Source: an uncultured Lachnospiraceae bacterium (lineage in GTDB: Bacteria; Bacillota; Clostridia; Lachnospirales; Lachnospiraceae). From it: a stretch of DNA of 35,736 nt. Position numbers and translations under genes: made by a program. The stretch is taken from the NCBI GenBank assembly GCA_948473115.1, contig CAOKWI010000046.1, positions 1-35,736 of the forward strand. The letters are read 5' to 3'. The notes beneath the pieces were generated by a model. It worked only from the letters and a program-made list of their open reading frames with translations. It made no database searches and was not told the DNA's origin. Of the stretch, positions 32,561 through 35,736 are shown piece by piece. The first letter of the stretch is position 1. Each line of letters begins with the position of its first letter.

Positions 32561-34045
32561 ATGAACAATTTACCCCAGGTAAAAATCGGCATCGTGGCAG
32601 TCAGCCGTGACTGCTTTCCGGAAAGTCTCTCCGTGAATCGGAGAAAAGCCCTGATCAAGGCCTATACGGACAAGTACGACGCGGCGGACATTTACGAGTG
32701 TCCTGTCTGTATCGTAGAGAGCGAGATCCACATGGTTCAGGCTCTGGAGGACATCAAGAAGGCAGGCTGTAACGCACTCTGCGTTTACCTTGGAAATTTC
32801 GGCCCTGAGATTTCCGAGACACTCCTGGCAAAGCATTTTGACGGCCCTTCCATCTTTGTGGCGGCGGCGGAGGAGAGCCAGAACGATCTGTCCGATGGCC
32901 GCGGAGACGCTTACTGCGGTATGCTGAACGCAAGCTATAACCTGAAGCTGCGCAATATCAAGGCTTATATTCCCGAGTATCCCGTGGGTACTGCCGAGGA
33001 ATGTGCCGATATGATCAATGAGTTCGTTCCCATTGCCAGGGCAATCATCGGCCTCAGCGACCTGAAGATCATTTCCTTTGGCCCCAGACCGTTGAACTTC
33101 CTTGCCTGCAACGCTCCGATCAAACAGCTTTACAATCTGGGCGTTGAGATCGAGGAGAACTCCGAACTGGATCTTTTCGAGGCATTTAACAAGCACGCGG
33201 GAGACGAGAGGATTCCTGCCAAGGTACAGGAGATGGCGGCGGAACTGGGCGCGGGCAACAAGAAGCCCGAGGTGCTGGAGAAGCTGGCGCAGTACGAACT
33301 GACATTGTTAGACTGGGTAGAGGCGCACAAGGGATACCGCAAGTATGTGGCTATCGCCGGAAAGTGCTGGCCCGCCTTCCAGACCCAGTTCGGCTTTGTG
33401 CCCTGCTACGTGAACAGCCGTCTCACCGGCATGGGCATCCCCGTATCCTGCGAGGTTGATATTTACGGCTGCCTGAGCGAGTTCATCGGCACCTGCGTCA
33501 GCGCGGATGCGGTTACCCTGCTGGATATCAACAATTCCGTGCCTGCGGATATGTACAAGGAAGCCATTGAGGGCAAGTTCCCTTACACCCATAAGGATAC
33601 TTTCATGGGCTTCCACTGCGGAAACACCTGCTCCAGCAAGCTGGCATTCTGCGAGATGAAGTACCAGAAGATCATGGCGAGAAACCTGCCCATCGAAGTG
33701 ACCAACGGCACCCTGGAGGGGGATATCATGCCCGGGGATATCACTTTTTATCGTCTTCAGTCCACAGCGGATTGCAAGCTGCGCGCATATATTGCGCAGG
33801 GTGAGGTTCTGCCTGTGGCAACCAAGTCCTTCGGCGGCATCGGCGTATTCGCGATTCCCGAGATGGGACGCTTCTACCGCCATGTGTTGATCGAGAAGAA
33901 TTATCCTCATCACGGCGCCGTGGCATTCGGGCATTTCGGAAAGGCCCTGTTCGAGGTATTCAAGTACATCGGCGTGCCCGTGGAAGACCTGAATTACAAC
34001 CAGCCCAAGTCCCTGCCCTATCCTACGGAGAATCCTTTTGCGTAA
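32561..34045 (+). CDS. L-fucose/L-arabinose isomerase-family protein
   Basis: A 494-residue aldose-ketose isomerase of the FucI/AraA fold. The N-terminal part (IGIVAVSRDCFPESLSVNRR, NALCVYLGNFGPEISETLL) is the Rossmann-like half. Conserved acids typical of the metal site occur in SCEVDIYG (Glu298) and LLDINN (Asp322), with His352 in GFHCGNT; these assignments are by position and not certain. The C-terminal part (PGDITFYRLQST, HHGAVAFGHFGKALFEVF) matches the family. It is shorter than FucI (about 590) and near AraA (about 500) but is not a standard AraA. GGAGG lies before ATG 32561. In the cluster it should turn the released aldose into the ketose used by XylB. The substrate could be xylose, arabinose, lyxose or fucose. 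Confidence 0.85.
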   Translation: MNNLPQVKIGIVAVSRDCFPESLSVNRRKALIKAYTDKYDAADIYECPVCIVESEIHMVQALEDIKKAGCNALCVYLGNFGPEISETLLAKHFDGPSIFVAAAEESQNDLSDGRGDAYCGMLNASYNLKLRNIKAYIPEYPVGTAEECADMINEFVPIARAIIGLSDLKIISFGPRPLNFLACNAPIKQLYNLGVEIEENSELDLFEAFNKHAGDERIPAKVQEMAAELGAGNKKPEVLEKLAQYELTLLDWVEAHKGYRKYVAIAGKCWPAFQTQFGFVPCYVNSRLTGMGIPVSCEVDIYGCLSEFIGTCVSADAVTLLDINNSVPADMYKEAIEGKFPYTHKDTFMGFHCGNTCSSKLAFCEMKYQKIMARNLPIEVTNGTLEGDIMPGDITFYRLQSTADCKLRAYIAQGEVLPVATKSFGGIGVFAIPEMGRFYRHVLIEKNYPHHGAVAFGHFGKALFEVFKYIGVPVEDLNYNQPKSLPYPTENPFA

Positions 34046-34110
34046 AGCGGTATACGGATGAGGGAACCAAAGGGACTGTGAAATATGTGCTTTAACTGTT
34101 TAACAGAAAA

Positions 34111-34143
34111 GAACACCTTCAGGAATATGACCTGGAGGTGTTC
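34111..34143. terminator. Bidirectional intrinsic terminator
   Basis: Bases 34111-34123 and 34131-34143 form a 13-bp stem (one G-T) with loop AATATGA. Rightwards it is followed by TTCGCTTT-type pyrimidines, leftwards by TTTTCTGTT. It lies between the ends of the isomerase gene and the convergent S41 gene and can serve both. Confidence 0.75.
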
Positions 34144-34175
34144 TTTCGCTTTCCTGCTCATTCATCTTGCTCTAC

Positions 34176-35657
34176 TTATTGTGTCAGAATCCACTCCAGG
34201 GCGCTGTCCTTCCCCTGGCGGATATCTTCGATGTCCTGGTGGATATACACGTCCGGCAGGATGGTATTTTCCCACTCATAGAGCCTGCCATCCTCGTCAT
34301 ATACGGCTCCCGCAAAATTGTCCCCCTCATACCAGTCGGTGGAGACGGAAATGGATAGCTGCGATTGCGGCAGGACAATCTTTATAGTAGGCCTGTAGTA
34401 GAAAAAGGAAGTGAACTGCCCGGCAGGTTCTCCTACAGTGATCGCATTCAGTTCCTCCTTGAAAAGGCTGACGCAGCCCATGGCGGCGGACATGGTGTAG
34501 CCCCCGATGAGGACATATGTCTGATCGATGGGAAGCGCTTTGATGAGTTGGACATCCTCACGCAGATAGTTATGTACACGCATAAAACCTCCGGGGTTGT
34601 TCCGGAGGTCTATGACCAGCTTGTTGCATTCCGGGTGTGCCTCCAGAAGATCGGCTGTTTTTTCGAAAAGTTCCTGATAATGAGATTCGGCCAGACTGCC
34701 CATCTGCTCCAAGTTTATGTAGACATATCCGCCGTTATCCCCTTCATGGTATTCTGCCCGGTTTCCTTCCTCAACATCGAAAAGGTAGGCCCAGCTTTTT
34801 GGAAAGACTTTTGGGGTCGCCTCGTATTCCACACGTGACACAAAGGGCACTTCCACAGATTGAACCTGCTGGTTTTCGTCCAGAATCTGGAAGGTATAGC
34901 CATCCTGATAGCCACAGCCCGCCCAGTCAAAAAACGCCGGGATAAAATAATGGGTGCAAAAAGTTTCCCTGCTGACCCATGTATTGTCTGGATTTATAAT
35001 ACTTTCAAATTTTTGTTCGAGGTAGCTCATATCCACCCCATTAACAGCTACGATCTCACGCAGCAGGTATGGCTCAAACTGTTCATATCCTTTCAGGTAG
35101 AAGCGTAGGTACAGCCTGCCGCCAAAATAGGAGACGCCAATGGGAAAAAGGTCATCATAAAAAGAGTCTGGAAGTGAGATATTTGTATGAATATCGCCCA
35201 TTCCGGCAAGAATTGCAGACAGTTCGAAAAAGATGTCATTGTCGGACAAGCTGTCCACATGTTGGCAAAGCCAGTCAATTTCCTGGTCGAATTCTTCCTC
35301 TGAACATAGGTAGAAAGGATCTGGGTGATATTTCTTATAATGATTTTGCAGATAGTGGATATCGTTGATCCAATTCCGATCCCGCTCCGACAGCTCCGAC
35401 ACCGGAATGTCCGCTGATATGGAAGGGGTTTCCACGCCAGGTTCGGTTTGCTGTGCCCCGGCTTCGGAAAAAATTTCCCCATCAGACCCGGTATACTGTT
35501 CTTCGGATATGGAAAGATTTCCACCATCAACTCCGGCCTGCTGATCCCCGGACGCATCCGGTTTTGGGACAGTATCTGCGCCCGCCTGATGCGCAGGGGC
35601 ACAGGCGGACAGCAGCAGGCAAAAGGTTAGTAAGAGCAGACAAACTCTTTTTTTCAT
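34176..35657 (-). CDS. S41-family peptidase, lipoprotein
   Basis: A 493-residue surface lipoprotein protease. Residues 1-19 are a lipoprotein signal (KKRVCLLLLTFCLLLSAC, Cys19 lipidated). An acidic Ser/Gly-rich linker with loosely repeated pieces runs to about 90. The S41 (C-terminal processing/tricorn-like) domain includes NKLVIDLRNNPGGFM and YTMSAAMG with Ser390 as probable nucleophile, then VGEPAGQ. No clear PDZ domain is visible; the region at 170-200 (IVAVNGVDMSYLEQKF) is PDZ-like in its wording only. AGGGGGA is eight bases before the start at 35657. It points against the sugar cluster and shares its terminator. The target is unknown. Confidence 0.9.
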   Translation of the reverse strand: MKKRVCLLLLTFCLLLSACAPAHQAGADTVPKPDASGDQQAGVDGGNLSISEEQYTGSDGEIFSEAGAQQTEPGVETPSISADIPVSELSERDRNWINDIHYLQNHYKKYHPDPFYLCSEEEFDQEIDWLCQHVDSLSDNDIFFELSAILAGMGDIHTNISLPDSFYDDLFPIGVSYFGGRLYLRFYLKGYEQFEPYLLREIVAVNGVDMSYLEQKFESIINPDNTWVSRETFCTHYFIPAFFDWAGCGYQDGYTFQILDENQQVQSVEVPFVSRVEYEATPKVFPKSWAYLFDVEEGNRAEYHEGDNGGYVYINLEQMGSLAESHYQELFEKTADLLEAHPECNKLVIDLRNNPGGFMRVHNYLREDVQLIKALPIDQTYVLIGGYTMSAAMGCVSLFKEELNAITVGEPAGQFTSFFYYRPTIKIVLPQSQLSISVSTDWYEGDNFAGAVYDEDGRLYEWENTILPDVYIHQDIEDIRQGKDSALEWILTQ

Positions 35658-35736
35658 AAGATTTTTCCCCCTATATTCTAAGGTAGTGTCAAATCCTACC
35701 CCATTTTTTGATACTAAAACCTTGATTTTATGGGAG
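35658..35736 (-). other. Upstream region of the S41 lipoprotein gene
   Basis: It holds the strong ribosome binding site and, on the minus strand, a TTGACA box at 35691-35686. That box lies within a small dyad, GGTAG (35699-35695) and CTACC (35685-35681). A convincing -10 at 17 bases is not seen, so the promoter is uncertain; the window ends here. Confidence 0.3.

Overview
The window looks like chromosome from a Gram-positive, fairly GC-rich Clostridia bacterium, most probably a gut Lachnospiraceae (inference). The signs are AddAB instead of RecBCD, an ECF-type ThiT thiamine transporter behind a TPP riboswitch, strong AGGAGG ribosome binding sites, lipoprotein signal peptides, a sugar solute-binding protein beside a hybrid histidine kinase, and a plant-pentose GH43 cluster. 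No rRNA, tRNA, CRISPR array, transposase or phage gene was recognised.

Layout. 1-666 is non-coding, with a 16-bp palindrome, a large branched inverted-repeat structure (304-445) and a likely promoter. 667-6974 is a DNA-repair run on the + strand: a UvrD/Rep-type helicase, an Aag/Mpg 3-methyladenine glycosylase and AddB; the last two overlap by ATGA. A 2-kb accessory block follows (aldo/keto reductase pseudogene on -, flavodoxin, alpha/beta hydrolase), and only then comes AddA (9022-13056), so the addBA pair is split. 13218-18634 is a two-gene sensory unit: a lipoprotein solute-binding protein and a 1310-residue hybrid kinase with a degenerate GGDEF-like domain and no ABC permease. Converging on it is thiT (-), with a TPP riboswitch and a hairpin that can hide its Shine-Dalgarno sequence.

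19661-27462 is a + strand housekeeping and envelope stretch: a TetM/EF-G-like GTPase fused to a Rae1/YacP-type NYN nuclease, a GNAT acetyltransferase, a MraY-family transferase, a GreA factor, a HAD phosphatase fused to a CPBP membrane protease, and a family 2 glycosyltransferase. Two long structured intergenic elements lie within it. 27463-28469 is an AT-rich island with a 53-residue ORF and an XRE regulator behind an 18-bp palindromic operator. 28470-34045 is a pentose-use cluster: GH43 glycosidase, xylulokinase, a DUF4867-like protein and a FucI/AraA-type isomerase. It ends at a probable bidirectional terminator shared with a convergent S41-protease lipoprotein.

The strongest candidates for something new are the ribosomal GTPase-nuclease fusion, the HAD-CPBP fusion, the DUF4867/isomerase/xylulokinase combination, the small-ORF/XRE module, the dispersed palindromic intergenic repeats, and repeated in-frame minisatellite growth (33, 39, 63 and 69 bp units) in or next to conserved genes.
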